A stretch of DNA of 60,981 nucleotides. Source: Priapulus caudatus. Its lineage: Eukaryota > Priapulida > Priapulimorpha > Priapulimorphida > Priapulidae. A model generated the notes under the pieces. That model was given only the letters and a program-made list of their open reading frames with translations. It was not told the origin of the DNA and made no database searches. Below are positions 21,852 through 31,359 of this stretch, piece by piece. Position 1 is the first letter of the stretch. The number at the start of each line of letters is the position of its first letter. Position numbers and translations under genes: made by a program. Location of the stretch: positions 35,230-96,210 of the forward strand of contig NW_014578191.1 in the NCBI RefSeq assembly GCF_000485595.1, read 5' to 3'.

Positions 21852-21932
21852 TCATCCACACGAAGGGCGGATGACGTCGTGGGGTTGTAATAAGAATTGT
21901 GAACAGTAATAGTACAATAATACATTAATGTC

Positions 21933-22040
21933 TACTGGTGTGGTCGTCGTCCACACCGTACAGAACTACTAGGCATTCCCGTTACAACTAATGATTGAAA
22001 TTCGTCCGACTACTGGTGTGGGGTGTGAGTCCACACCGTA
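21933..22040. other. Two TACTGGTGTGG hairpins, M3
   Basis: The hairpins are at 21933-21960 and 22011-22040. The second overlaps the end of the accessory reading frame. Confidence 0.75.
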
Positions 22041-22604
22041 CATGAATAGTACTGTGGTAAATTAAGTGTGGTAGTTGGTGTGGTGCTACCCATGGCCTCA
22101 GCGATTGCCTTCCTCTTCACGTCTGTTAGGGGGGTGGGCGGTTGCATCATCGCGGCAGCGAAGATGGTCGTTGCGGCCAGCGCTTCCGCCATCCGGCGGA
22201 TATGCTCGGGGTTGAAGGTAGTGGTGTCAGGGTCGTTCTCTGCGCCGACTTCGAACTCATATGTCATCGGGTCGGCGTTTGTTCCTGACCCGATGAAAGA
22301 GCCGAGGTAGTACCGTTCTTGGGCGTTGGTTCCCTGGCGGTCGCCACTGGACGCGTTGTCTGCGGAGCTCTGCTGATCTCTGGCGTCTCCAGTGGTGGCA
22401 GGCTCCGGGTGTGGGTGGCGTAGGACTGCCGTGCCGATCAACTGGGCTGCCTGCGGGGCGGGGATGCAGGTGTTGATTGTTTGCAGAAAACGCAGTCGCA
22501 GGTGTTGCGGGCGTAGGCGGCGCCGGCGTAGACGCAGGTGTCGACGGTACGGGCGGCAGTGGTGTATCGGCTATGTCGTATTGTGCAGGCTGCGGCGTAG
22601 CCAT
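22010..22604 (-). pseudogene. Accessory gene copy in M3 (one frame change)
   Basis: The start at 22604 (MATPQPAQYDIAD) leads into a region rich in Pro, Thr and Ala. The frame shifts once near 22390-22440. The remaining 144 residues are open and carry the tail: YYLGSFIGSG, DPMTYEFEVGAENDPDTTTF, HIRRMAEALAATTIFAAAM. The tail aligns with accessory gene 1 over about 50 residues and more weakly with the copy at 27652. The last residues are read from hairpin DNA, so the true stop may have been lost. This is the cleanest tail among the mini-provirus copies. Confidence 0.6.
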
Positions 22605-23012
22605 GACAAAAGCGGGGTTGAAGCTGTCCCCGACAGACACACTTAACCATGCGCACCACACTCGAGTTACAGGGGCGGGTACGCACACACACACGCACAC
22701 GCGCTGACACGCACACGCGTTGTAGACCGACACGCGCACGCACAGTGATGATCAATGATGTACTCGGGACTACGAGTGACAGCAATTATCAAGCTGCTAG
22801 GCCGTCTTAGTGTACATGACGTTCGCACCCAACGCGCCTAAGCAAGGAAACGGCGACAGTAATAGATGAGAAGCAGTAATACTATAGTAAATAACTTAAT
22901 CTCGTAAGTCAAAACCGGCAAAGGTTAGCTTTACTCACCTAGACGTCTGTGCAGCGCTGTAACCGGATCGTCAGCCAGAAGCGGTAGACGATGAAGTGAC
23001 GTTGATTGGCAC
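22605..23012. other. Non-coding 5' internal region of M3
   Basis: A CA-rich microsatellite at about 22680-22742, then sequence shared with M1. No gene is supported. Confidence 0.6.
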
Positions 23013-23096
23013 GATGCTATGGCCGAGTGATCGTATAGCGGTAGCACCGTGGGAGTAGCCGCGCAACCAGGTTCGAACGCTCTCACACGCATCAAA
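23013..23096 (+). other. tRNA-like segment / candidate primer-binding site, M3
   Basis: This is the same segment as 12081-12162 in slightly longer form, with box A-like TGGCCGAGTGATC and box B-like GGTTCGAAC. It abuts the LTR end at 23097. Confidence 0.4.
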
Positions 23097-23868
23097 TGTA
23101 ATGTTGGTTTTAACGCTACTGTGTTGAGCTATTGAGTAGAATGTATGTGAAGCCAAAGTACATAGATAAGAATAGAAGTCAGATGTTTACCATGACTAGA
23201 AGTGCTTTCGTTTATTGTTTGGATTCTAATGCCTCGGTCGTGCCTGCTAGTTGCCCGGTTGCTGAGCGGAGTTCTCCTCGATTCCGCCCCGCCTCCGGCT
23301 TTTATCCTGCAGGCACTCCCGCGGCGCATGCGTGACGCATGCGTCGTACACGCTCGCGGAAGCGCGTTACACATGCTCGCGCATGCGCCGTACATATTCG
23401 CGAGGGCGTCATACACGGCCTTCGCACGTGCTACACAGATTCGCGTAGGCGTGAGCTGTTTTCGACTACGAGGACAACTTAAACCACTATAGATGTTATT
23501 GTTCTAATCCGTTTCTAAGTGACTCTAATCTGTTTCTAATTGAGCTTGTGACGCCCGACGCGGCGCTCCTAAGTGACCCCTAATGGGCATGCGCATCTTG
23601 GCGCTCTAATCGGTTTCTAATTGACTGTTGACGCCGACGCTGTGCTCCTAAGTAACCCTAATTGCAGGCGCCCACGGCGCCATAATCGGTTTCTAAGTAG
23701 CCTAATCTATTTCTAGTGATTTCTAATTGACTTGTTGACGCCGATGCGGCTACTGCTAATTACCGATGGCATCTTCGCCGTGGATGCACATCTTCGCGTG
23801 GGCGCATTGGCGAGTCGCAGCGGCCAGTAATATCTAGATATTATATATCTAGATATCTAGCCGCTACA
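23097..23868 (-). mobile_element. LTR (type 2) at the 5' side of M3
   Basis: It is 772 bp, equal in length to the copy at 12163-12934, with TG...CA ends, the same TATA-like and AATAAA positions, and the same U3 minisatellite. Confidence 0.7.
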
Positions 23869-24185
23869 TATGCATGTAAATTTATATGTGCGAGCACGTT
23901 GCAGAGCAGGGCAAACAATGAATACAAGGAAGACATTGATATTGTTTTCACAGGACAGATATCATACAGTTTATTGATACGTCAATATGTATGACATCAC
24001 GAGCATGAATCATGGTATGCCCCAGTGCGCACAAGATAGGCGCGTGTGGCTTCATGTATATTTGCGGATAGCATAAATATAGCATGCGGCTCGGTGTTGT
24101 AACGCCGGAGGTCGATGCGTAGATGCATTGAGCAGCTTTCGTCAAGATCGCACGGCCCCGCTCATAAGGTGCCAAGTGCTTGGCG
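23869..24185. other. Unassigned spacer, M3 copy
   Basis: It matches 12935-13257. Nothing codable is seen. Confidence 0.5.
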
Positions 24186-25064
24186 TGTAACGTTGCTTTT
24201 AACGCTACTGTGTTGACTATTGTTTGGATGTATGTATGTGGGAGACCAAAATACATAGATAATGTAGCGGAGAATGTCGTCTTACAAGAAAGTGTATAGA
24301 AATGTTAACACTTATATTCACAAGATAAGAAAAGTGTAGACAGTGCCACAAGAAATAGATCTTATTCAAGGAAAGCTCCTGCAGTTAATAGATAATATAC
24401 GTACGCATAGTAACAAAAGGTGCAGACAGTTAATACGTGTCGCAGAGTGCGACTTACACAGCTATAAGATAACGTTTAGAATTATAGAAAATTATGCTCA
24501 TACAAAAGATAGCTTAATTACTACGATAGAACAAAATAAGAATACAAGACAGTTATAGGTCTATAGTGGCATATAGATCTATGTGCGATGAGAGAACCTT
24601 AAGCCTTAGGTAACGAAGACTTAAATACTCACGGACTGATAACACGCACGTCGCAGGCACTGACAATGTTAGCACTCACACTAAACTTGCTTGCACGGAG
24701 CGTCTTATATATACACGCTTATTTTAGCAACCGCAGATACTCCGTCCAAACAAGGAAACCATCTTGCAACCCAAAACACAGCAATGTGTCGATTTAGATT
24801 CCTGTGTACACGGTCAGTTTATGCGAGAATTGATCGGCCCATCCCTTACAAGGACCCACGTCCGCTCGTGTATAACGAGTATCTCCATTGTCCCGAAATC
24901 TCTCCTCCGGGGAGAGTCGAGACCCGAGTTGCTTCTCAGTCGTGTGCTAAATGTGTAGACAAAACAACCTTGCCACACTCACGCACAAACACTCCGCCTG
25001 CCTCGCAAGACCCCGTGTTTCGCACATTCCTCTAACTCGTGTTCGCTGCTAGTTAGTCATTACA
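24186..25064 (-). mobile_element. Third LTR type beside M3
   Basis: It is the counterpart of 13258-14134 with the same TGTAA...TTACA ends and minus-strand TATA and poly(A) signals. Confidence 0.6.
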
Positions 25065-25143
25065 AGAATCAATCTGCGGTGCCGATATATCTGAACGGCG
25101 TTATGAATTATTAACTGATTTAATTAATGCAACACTCGTGTCT

Positions 25144-25674
25144 ACAATAAGAATAGAAGTCAGATGTTTTACCATGACTAGAAGTGCTTTCGTTATTGCT
25201 TGGATTCAAATCCGCGGTCGTGGCCTGCTAGATACCCGGTTGCTGAGCGGAGTTCTCCCCGATTCGCCCGCGCTTCGCTTTTATCCCTGCAGGCACTCCG
25301 CGGCGCATGTGTGACACATGCGTCGTACACGCTCGCGAAGGCGTTACACATGCTTCGCGAGGGCGTCATACACGCCTTCAGCGTGCTACGGCAGATTCGC
25401 GTAGCGTTGAGCTCTCCTTAGTGACCTTAATCGGTTTCTAATTGTCGTGTTGACGCCGATGCTGCCTCCTAAGTGATCCCTAGGGGGTAGTGTGCATCGC
25501 ATCTCGGCGCTCTAATCGGTTTTTCAGTACCTCTAATCTATTTTCTAACGACTTCTAATGGACTTGTTGACGCCGATGTGGCTACTACTAATTACTGTGC
25601 ATGTTCGCGTGCACCCATCTTCGGTTTTTAAGTACCTGTGATCTATTTCTGAGTGATTTCCAATGGACTTGTTG
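25144..25674 (-). mobile_element. Truncated type 2 LTR, M3 copy
   Basis: It is the counterpart of 14214-14743. The minisatellite ends GGACTTGTTG, where the inverted-repeat transposon begins. Confidence 0.6.
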
Positions 25675-27038
25675 CAGTCCTTGTGTTTTAGAAAAGGCAG
25701 GCGAGTGAAAAATCACACACCTCGGCTTGCCGAGGTGTGTGATTTGCATGCGAGTGCCCGCAGGGCACAAAGCAAACCAGGGGGGTTCGGGGGCATGCCC
25801 CCCTGGGAAAAATTTGAAATATAGACTTGAACTGCCATTTCCAGCATTTTGGGATAAAAATTAGCTCAGCATTTGTACTCTTAATTTTGTCATTTTTTAG
25901 GTTATTTTTTTTCATCTAACAAAATATCAGTTTTTGAACAATGTGATAACTTGAATCACACAATATATCATGTTTAGTCAAAAAGGAACAACCTCAATTT
26001 TCAAAGCAGACTATTAAAACTTTAATAGTATTTGCAACATCATAATCATTCAATCACTTGTTTGCATTTTTGTCAATTTGAAGTATTTTTAGTTTTATGT
26101 CAAGAAAACATACATGTTTTGCCAATAAAACTTCACTAAAAACCTTATCAGGCTTTTTAATTTTTTAAGCCGACCCGTGTCAGCGAAAAATGACTGCAAG
26201 TACACGGCTATATAGACTGGTACTCGCTCCCACCTCGATTACCCATCGAGTAACTAAGCTAAGCCGAGAGGTGGAGCGAGTACCAGTCTAAGGCCGACCT
26301 AAAAATTACCTTTGGTTCGGGTCACCGCCCGACTTCACATTCGGAGTGATAAATGATGCGACTGCGGTCACTTTTAGAGGGTTTCAAGAAAAAATAAACA
26401 TTCAAAGATACCGCCTGCCGATCATACAATTCAAATATCCGACTCTCGTCATTTTATTTACCTAAAAAGAGTTCAAAATATTTATAAACAGAACTCCGTT
26501 GCGCGAGAAGTGAAAAGCTTCTTAACCTACGTTTCCTAGAATCCTACAACGTGAAACAGTCGTATAGAGCCTGGCCGGCTAGTTCATAAACAGAGCCTGA
26601 AGTCGTATGGCGCGCGGCCGGCTTTGATGTACGCGATCGATCGCGTACTATATAGTATACGCATGCTATCGTGCTATACGCGGCCCCAGAGCCGTTTACA
26701 CTTCGGTTACTCGCTCGTTCAAGGGACGATTAATCGAGCTTCGTTTTTGGAGCGATTCCTAGCACTACTATCCAGTACACGACACGAATACCAGTACACG
26801 ACACCAGTACACAACTGGTGTTCACATTTTGAAAACAATGTCATGACTCGCAGCAATAGTACATGCAACTTCAAGTCATTTGCATCTCGTGGCTCCCTTA
26901 CGCGTTGCAAAACGTTGCACGCGAGGTCGTGCGTTTTGATAATGCTTAGATGCGCGTTTTTTCGCACTTCTCTCCTGATCAATCGAGGCGCGCGATGGCC
27001 GCCGATCGCCGTCGCGCGCCTTAAAACACAAGCGACTG
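25675..27038. mobile_element. 1.36-kb inverted-repeat transposon in an LTR
   Basis: The left terminus is CAGTCCTTGTGTTTTA and the right terminus TTAAAACACAAGCGACTG, an inverted repeat of about 16 bp with a small indel. The flanks are TTGTTG and GTGTTG here; the copy ending at 20353 has TTGTTG. The uninterrupted host sequence GACTTGTTGACGCCGATG exists at about 12801-12818, so the insertion site can be read directly. The interior has an inverted repeat at 26214-26236 / 26268-26289, a palindrome around 26630-26649, and the motif GGGGGCATGCCCCC. There is no transposase, so it needs one supplied from elsewhere. The superfamily is uncertain. Confidence 0.7.
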
Positions 27039-27059
27039 GTGTTGATGCGAGAAACTACT

Positions 27060-27301
27060 GCTAATTGATCCCTAATGGGTAGGGCGCACAACGAGTCGCA
27101 TCGGCCAGTGATATCTAGATGCTAATTGATCCCTAATGGGTAGGGCGCACGCGAGTCGTAGCGGCCAGTGATATCTAGATGCTAATTGATCCCTAATGGG
27201 TAGGGCGGCACGCGAGTCGTAGCGGCCAGTGATATCTAGATGCTAATTGCATCCGCTACATGGGTAGTGTCGCAATTCAATCAAGATATCTAGCTGCTAC
27301 A
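27060..27301. repeat. 60-bp tandem repeat in 3' LTR U3 of provirus 3
   Basis: Units start at 27060, 27121, 27181 and 27242 (GCTAATTGATCCCTAATGGG). On the minus strand the LTR starts TGTAGCAGCTAGATATC at 27301, matching the start of the 12163-12934 LTR. The rest of this LTR is displaced by the transposon at 25675-27038. Confidence 0.7.
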
Positions 27302-27363
27302 TTCCTCCCCCCACTAAACCGATGTACACCGTTGTGCACATCGACGCCAGCCTACTGGCTGGC
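27302..27363 (-). other. Polypurine tract and stem-loops, provirus 3
   Basis: The minus-strand tract GGTTTAGTGGGGGGAGGAA (27302-27320) abuts the LTR. The stem CGATGTACAC/GTGCACATCG (27320-27343) and a perfect 7-bp stem GCCAGCC/GGCTGGC (27346-27363) keep their pairing although several bases differ from M1-M3. Confidence 0.8.
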
Positions 27364-27466
27364 TGTTCGTGGGTGCGTCCTAACCGGTCATGGTAACTTT
27401 CAGAATATATAATGGATAATACATAATACACAATACATAAGACATAACTATGGTTACATGATTGAC

Positions 27467-27505
27467 TACTGGTGTGGGCCTCGACCATACGACCACACAC
27501 CGTAC
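27467..27505. other. Conserved hairpin downstream of accessory gene 3
   Basis: TACTGGTGTGG pairs with CCACACACCGTA, with a longer loop than in M1-M3. A second TACTGGTG half-site follows at about 27510. The interval 27364-27651 otherwise has no gene. Confidence 0.65.
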
Positions 27506-27651
27506 AGATCTACTGGTGCCGTAAGTGTGTCCTGAAGGGACGTAATTGGTATTACTGCTATAGGTAATATCTATAAACTACGCGTGATCGCGAAGGGATA
27601 CACGCCTTGAAGGCATAAGGCCCTAAAATGTACGCATGGGCAAATTGTTGG

Positions 27652-28416
27652 TCAGCCTTCCTCCTTCTGGCTGTCTGGGGAGGCGGGTGACTGGGCCATG
27701 GCAGCTCTTGCCGCCATTTGCGCCATGGCCACGGCGGCCATTTGGTGGATATGCAGTTCGCCCACGGTGGTGTTGGAGCTGATGAAGGAGCCGATGTACT
27801 CCTGGTTAGGGTCGTCTCCTTCCTCGGCCTCGAACTGGAGCTGCAGCTCTTCCTGCAGCTCGTCGTCCTCCTCTTCCTGCACGGTGAAGGGGGCTATTGG
27901 CATGTACTGCTCGTAGGGGACCGGCCGGTCACTGTCCCAGGTGTTGACGGGTGATCGTCCGTCCACCGCGCTGAGGGTGGTGTTCGGCACCGCGTATGGC
28001 TGCGGCGGCGGTACCGGGCCAATAAATTGTACATCCGGCTCCGGCTGGGCGTGAACCTCATATTGTTCCCGCCGTTCGGCATAGGCGGCGCAATTGCAGA
28101 CGGCGGTGGCGCAGGCGGCGCAGTCGCAGAAGGGGACTACGCAGTCATGGCTGTTGAAGGTAGCGATGGCCGCACCGACGATGCAGGTGGCGCACTCGCA
28201 GGTGGCCGCAGCACGGGTGTAGGCGACAGCGGCCGCTGAGCAGACGACGCAGGCGTGGGCAGCGCCGCGGCAATCGGCGCAGTTGCAGATGGCGCCGAGA
28301 CAGAGGGCGCAGGTGCAGGCAACGCCGACACCCGCTGGCGGTGGAGATTGCGGCGCGGACGGCGGCAGGCCATCCCGCCTGTCGTGACCGTTGTGGACAA
28401 CATGGTCCTGACAACA
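27652..28416 (-). CDS. Cys-rich accessory gene 3 (intact reading frame)
   Basis: I do not recognise this family. From 28416 to the TGA at 27652 the frame is open for about 254 codons. The N-terminal half (from about residue 28) has repeated CxCxxC/CxxC motifs (CTCALC, CNCADC, CVVC, CECATC, CDCAAC, CNCA). A Pro-rich linker and an acidic Glu/Gln block (QEEEDDELQEELQLQFEAEE) follow. The tail EYIGSFI then leads to an Ala/Met-rich helix (HQMAAVAMAQMAARAAMAQ). No in-frame ATG precedes the Cys block; a splice acceptor (TTGTCAG, ending 28408) may join it to an upstream exon. It lies downstream of env in provirus 3. Metal binding and a nucleic-acid or partner-binding role are guesses. Confidence 0.65.
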   Translation of the reverse strand, partial: CCQDHVVHNGHDRRDGLPPSAPQSPPPAGVGVACTCALCLGAICNCADCRGAAHACVVCSAAAVAYTRAAATCECATCIVGAAIATFNSHDCVVPFCDCAACATAVCNCAAYAERREQYEVHAQPEPDVQFIGPVPPPQPYAVPNTTLSAVDGRSPVNTWDSDRPVPYEQYMPIAPFTVQEEEDDELQEELQLQFEAEEGDDPNQEYIGSFISSNTTVGELHIHQMAAVAMAQMAARAAMAQSPASPDSQKEEG

Positions 28417-28865
28417 TTAATGAACAAGCATAATACATGACACTATGTCATAAGCGGGCCAGCCGTCATAGCGGCGTGAAAAGGTTAGGGAGCGCAGTCA
28501 TTTACAGCGTCAGTAATGGGCCGTTGGAAGCGGCTCACACTACGAATGTATATATCGGGAATGTAGCGCCTCTTACTGCTAGTGCGCTGTATGAAGAAGG
28601 TAATACCATTATTTATCAAAAATTAGCAAGACTAGTGCTAGCGGTGCACACACTGCACGTCGTCCATGCTGTAAAACTATTCTTATGCCGGTATGATTAA
28701 AATAATAGGCTATTGCTGAGGTACTCGCTCGATGAAATCACGGAAATGTAACATCCGAGATGAATCTACACGACGCGAGGTGGGGTGTTGGACAAGGTAC
28801 TGGTGTGGGCATAGAGCGGCGCACTGGGCGGGACCGTAGAGAGATATGCCGGTGAAGTATGGGAG
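28417..28865. other. Env-accessory spacer, provirus 3
   Basis: No gene. The part at about 28580-28700 is homologous to 1380-1500. A degenerate TACTGGTGTGGG half-hairpin is at about 28799. Confidence 0.6.
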
Positions 28866-30584
28866 TTAGTGCGGAAGCCTTTGGGGATGGGGGGTCGGAA
28901 GGCGTGTCACAGAGTATTTGCGTAATATCGACATCGGGGGGGATCGTACTATTGCCGAGGTGGGTGATGGGGTCCTGGCAACAAGGGTAGGGCCTGGGAA
29001 ATCATCGCGGTGTGACTGAAGGGTAGGTGTTATCGGGTCGAAGGAACCCATTCGCTGCTGTGGTTCAAGTATGGTTAGCGGCATACTGGAAAATAGCGAA
29101 TGAGTTCTCGACGAGGCAGGGGTGGTTGGGTAACTTTTTATTGTTATGCGTCTGGAGGGGGGTGGTGTAAGATCGGCAGGTCTTGACTGGGGCTGGTGTT
29201 CGGGGGTGTGAGGTCGACGACAACGACAGCAATAGCAATATGCAGTGACGACCATAACGGTAAACAACAGGGACGTGAGGCCGATATACACTATGGAGTG
29301 ATACGTGGTGGCCGGGATATTTGGACTGCCAATCTCGGTATATGCCGAGGTAGCTGCTGGCAGGCGTTTACTGTGCCTGACGGCAGTAACTAAGTCGGAG
29401 TATGCGACGTCGAGGTCAGTATGGGCGTAGGAACTAGGAGGTACAACTTCTGGTGGGATGAGGTTTTCCGAGTCGGCGGTGGACAGGCGTTTCGCATCAT
29501 AAATGTCTGACCATATCGTAGGGACCGTGCGGTAAAACAGGTGGTCGAGTGTGGGTAGTTCGATTCGCACATCGACATCAGTTTCGTGGTGGAAGTACGA
29601 TGGCAGGGTAAAATACTTGGACTCGGCCTTACAGCCAGAATGGAGCGTAACTGTCTGTTGTTGTCGAACGGTAAATTCTTTAGTTGTCACTTGCGTCGTA
29701 GGGTGTGACTGGCACGAAATGGCCAAACGTAATGGGTGAGGCGTAGAAATCAGCCAGCTACCGTCAACGAGGTAGGTGGCGCGCGGCGTTGGCCGTGCGT
29801 AAAATGTAACGCGCCTCGCACATAGTGTAGAGATCAGAGCGGTATCATTGAGAAATAGCGCGACTGGGCATGTAATCGCTGTCGTTATGGGGTAAATAGG
29901 AGATCTGACATCACAGATCTCCTGATGCTTACGCAAGCACGAACGTACGGCGGACTCGTCCGGTTGCACATAATTGGCATGATCGAGTGAGACTCCAATG
30001 AAATTTTGGGAAATTTGGAAGTATGCCGCTGCAGTGGAGTTGCCGAGAAACACTGGCGGTGTCAAAATTTGATACATCTGAAATGTCATCTCATTATATG
30101 TGAGAGGTAAAAATGCGATTACGTGGAGTCCCATGTCGACAGGGACTACGATAGCCTCGATAAGGTTATAATAGTAGAACAAATCAGCATGAGGGCTGTG
30201 TGGCATAGTTAACGTAGGGGGTAGCGAGCTTTCGATAGTAAGTAAGACTTCCCGCAACTGATGGGGGGGTAACAGCGTAGCGGGCAAGCGGCCCGTTAAT
30301 AAAACGGAGATGGCGTGTATCGTAGTATCAATTGTGGTTTGAACGTTATCAAATGCTACTGTCAAGCTAGAAAGGGATAACTGGAGGTGTGTAATCGCAA
30401 TGAACTCCCGCGCCAGAGAGGCTTGGAAGGCCGTTACTTTAAACAGTAGTGTGCGCACACTTGAGGTCAAGTCACGGGCATGGGAAATCACATGCGACAA
30501 CACCTTCGTATTCGGCAGCGGAGGCGAAGCGTCGGTGGCTGCTGCTCTTTGGGTTGTTGTTCGGTTCCCGTCTCCGACGTTCAT
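28866..30584 (-). CDS. env: Chimeric, N-terminally truncated env of provirus 3
   Basis: The frame is open for about 572 residues from the ATG at 30584; the frame itself extends to 30695. Residues 1-24 (MNVGDG ... SPPLP) match the start of accessory gene 1, not env. From NTKVLSHVISH onward it is the membrane-proximal env: a helical stretch, YNEMTFQMYQILTPPVFLG, conserved CDVRSPIY, and WLISTPHPLRL. A transmembrane segment (VYIGLTSLLFTVMVVTAYCY) and a CCRCRRPH cytoplasmic start follow. The signal peptide, furin site and fusion peptide seen at 1589-3507 are missing, so it should not mediate fusion. The uninterrupted frame is striking beside the decayed copies. It is closely related to env 1 and distant from env 2. 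Confidence 0.8.
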   Translation of the reverse strand: MNVGDGNRTTTQRAAATDASPPLPNTKVLSHVISHARDLTSSVRTLLFKVTAFQASLAREFIAITHLQLSLSSLTVAFDNVQTTIDTTIHAISVLLTGRLPATLLPPHQLREVLLTIESSLPPTLTMPHSPHADLFYYYNLIEAIVVPVDMGLHVIAFLPLTYNEMTFQMYQILTPPVFLGNSTAAAYFQISQNFIGVSLDHANYVQPDESAVRSCLRKHQEICDVRSPIYPITTAITCPVALFLNDTALISTLCARRVTFYARPTPRATYLVDGSWLISTPHPLRLAISCQSHPTTQVTTKEFTVRQQQTVTLHSGCKAESKYFTLPSYFHHETDVDVRIELPTLDHLFYRTVPTIWSDIYDAKRLSTADSENLIPPEVVPPSSYAHTDLDVAYSDLVTAVRHSKRLPAATSAYTEIGSPNIPATTYHSIVYIGLTSLLFTVMVVTAYCYCCRCRRPHTPEHQPQSRPADLTPPPSRRITIKSYPTTPASSRTHSLFSSMPLTILEPQQRMGSFDPITPTLQSHRDDFPGPTLVARTPSPTSAIVRSPPMSILRKYSVTRLPTPHPQRLPH

Positions 30585-30641
30585 GGCGTGTTCCTGACTG
30601 TCAATTGGTGGACGTAATACGTGGCACCGAGTTATAGCCGG
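30513..30641 (-). other. Shared leader plus first-codons module (env copy)
   Basis: It is homologous to 1121-1243 across GTCCACCAATTGACA, the ATG and about 22 codons up to CTGCCG, where the sequence turns into env. In this copy the module lies in the 5' untranslated region, between the primer-binding site and env. Confidence 0.75.
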
Positions 30642-30896
30642 CTTGACTTGCCCTCGCAGTATTATGGATGCAACACCGGCCGTTCCTTCCTTCACGTTAA
30701 CTTACTCACATAGCTCACGCCGTGTGCATATCCACCGTTCTCTCTCCCACGTCTTGCTATGTTCTTCTCGTCTCGCTCACCGCCATTCTTCTTCTCTGTC
30801 AATCGCTCTCCATTGTTCTTTCTTCTCCATATTCCTTGCGTATGGTCCGTAGATCGATATAGTAAATCGCTGTACCTGCAAAACCCAGTAGTACGT
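30642..30896 (-). other. 5' leader of provirus 3
   Basis: Pyrimidine-rich on the plus strand, with no gene. Gag and pol, which should follow, are absent: the leader runs directly into the chimeric env. Confidence 0.6.
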
Positions 30897-30911
30897 CTGT
30901 CACGAGCACCA
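30897..30911 (-). other. Primer-binding site
   Basis: On the minus strand TGGTGCTCGTGACAG starts three bases after the LTR end. It begins with TGG, complementary to a tRNA CCA end. The cognate tRNA was not identified. Confidence 0.65.
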
Positions 30912-30914
30912 AAA

Positions 30915-31349
30915 TGTAAACACGCGTTTATATGTAATAATTTAGATTTAAAAGAATCAAGAAGAATTATAGTTTTGTGTTCACTAAAGAAATATATTGT
31001 TTACAATATACAACCGTCTCTACGTCGCTCCCTGTCCCAGTCTCGTCTCCCAGTTCCAACCCCGTTCAAATCCCTGTCTTCCTATCTATATGGCTCACTC
31101 GTCCAATCACAAACTAGCTCTACTCAGCACAACCAATCACGCACCACTCCCATTCGCCGAATTACGCGCAACTGCCCATATGTCCAGCATATGTACACTG
31201 CGCTACCTATCGTTTGTAATCCAACTGCTAACTGCCTAATTCCTCCAACCTAACTATTTGTAATCTATATGCTAAACGCCCAACCCTTCTCCTATTTACA
31301 ACTAGAACTATCTCCAATTACTAATGCAATATAACATGCGTAAAACAGA
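30915..31349 (-). mobile_element. 5' LTR of provirus 3
   Basis: It is 435 bp with perfect TGTAA...TTACA ends. A primer-binding site lies just inside on the minus-strand side, which sets the orientation. Its U3 differs from the 3' LTR start at 27301, so the provirus ends are mosaic or the 3' LTR was replaced. Confidence 0.6.
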
Positions 31350-31359
31350 TGTTACAGTG

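Noticed and set aside
27060..27301. CRISPR-like regular repeats (also at 1-155)
   Set aside because: Units are directly tandem with no unique spacers, and they form the U3 part of an LTR in a eukaryotic genome.
28145..28438. Arg-rich and Ser/Pro-rich alternative frames over the Cys block
   Set aside because: They overlap the Cys-rich frame that is conserved at 461-1186. They start with ATG, but their residues are not conserved.
30997..31239. Plus-strand ORFs across 30760-31250
   Set aside because: They lie in the 5' LTR and leader of provirus 3 and show no conserved motif.
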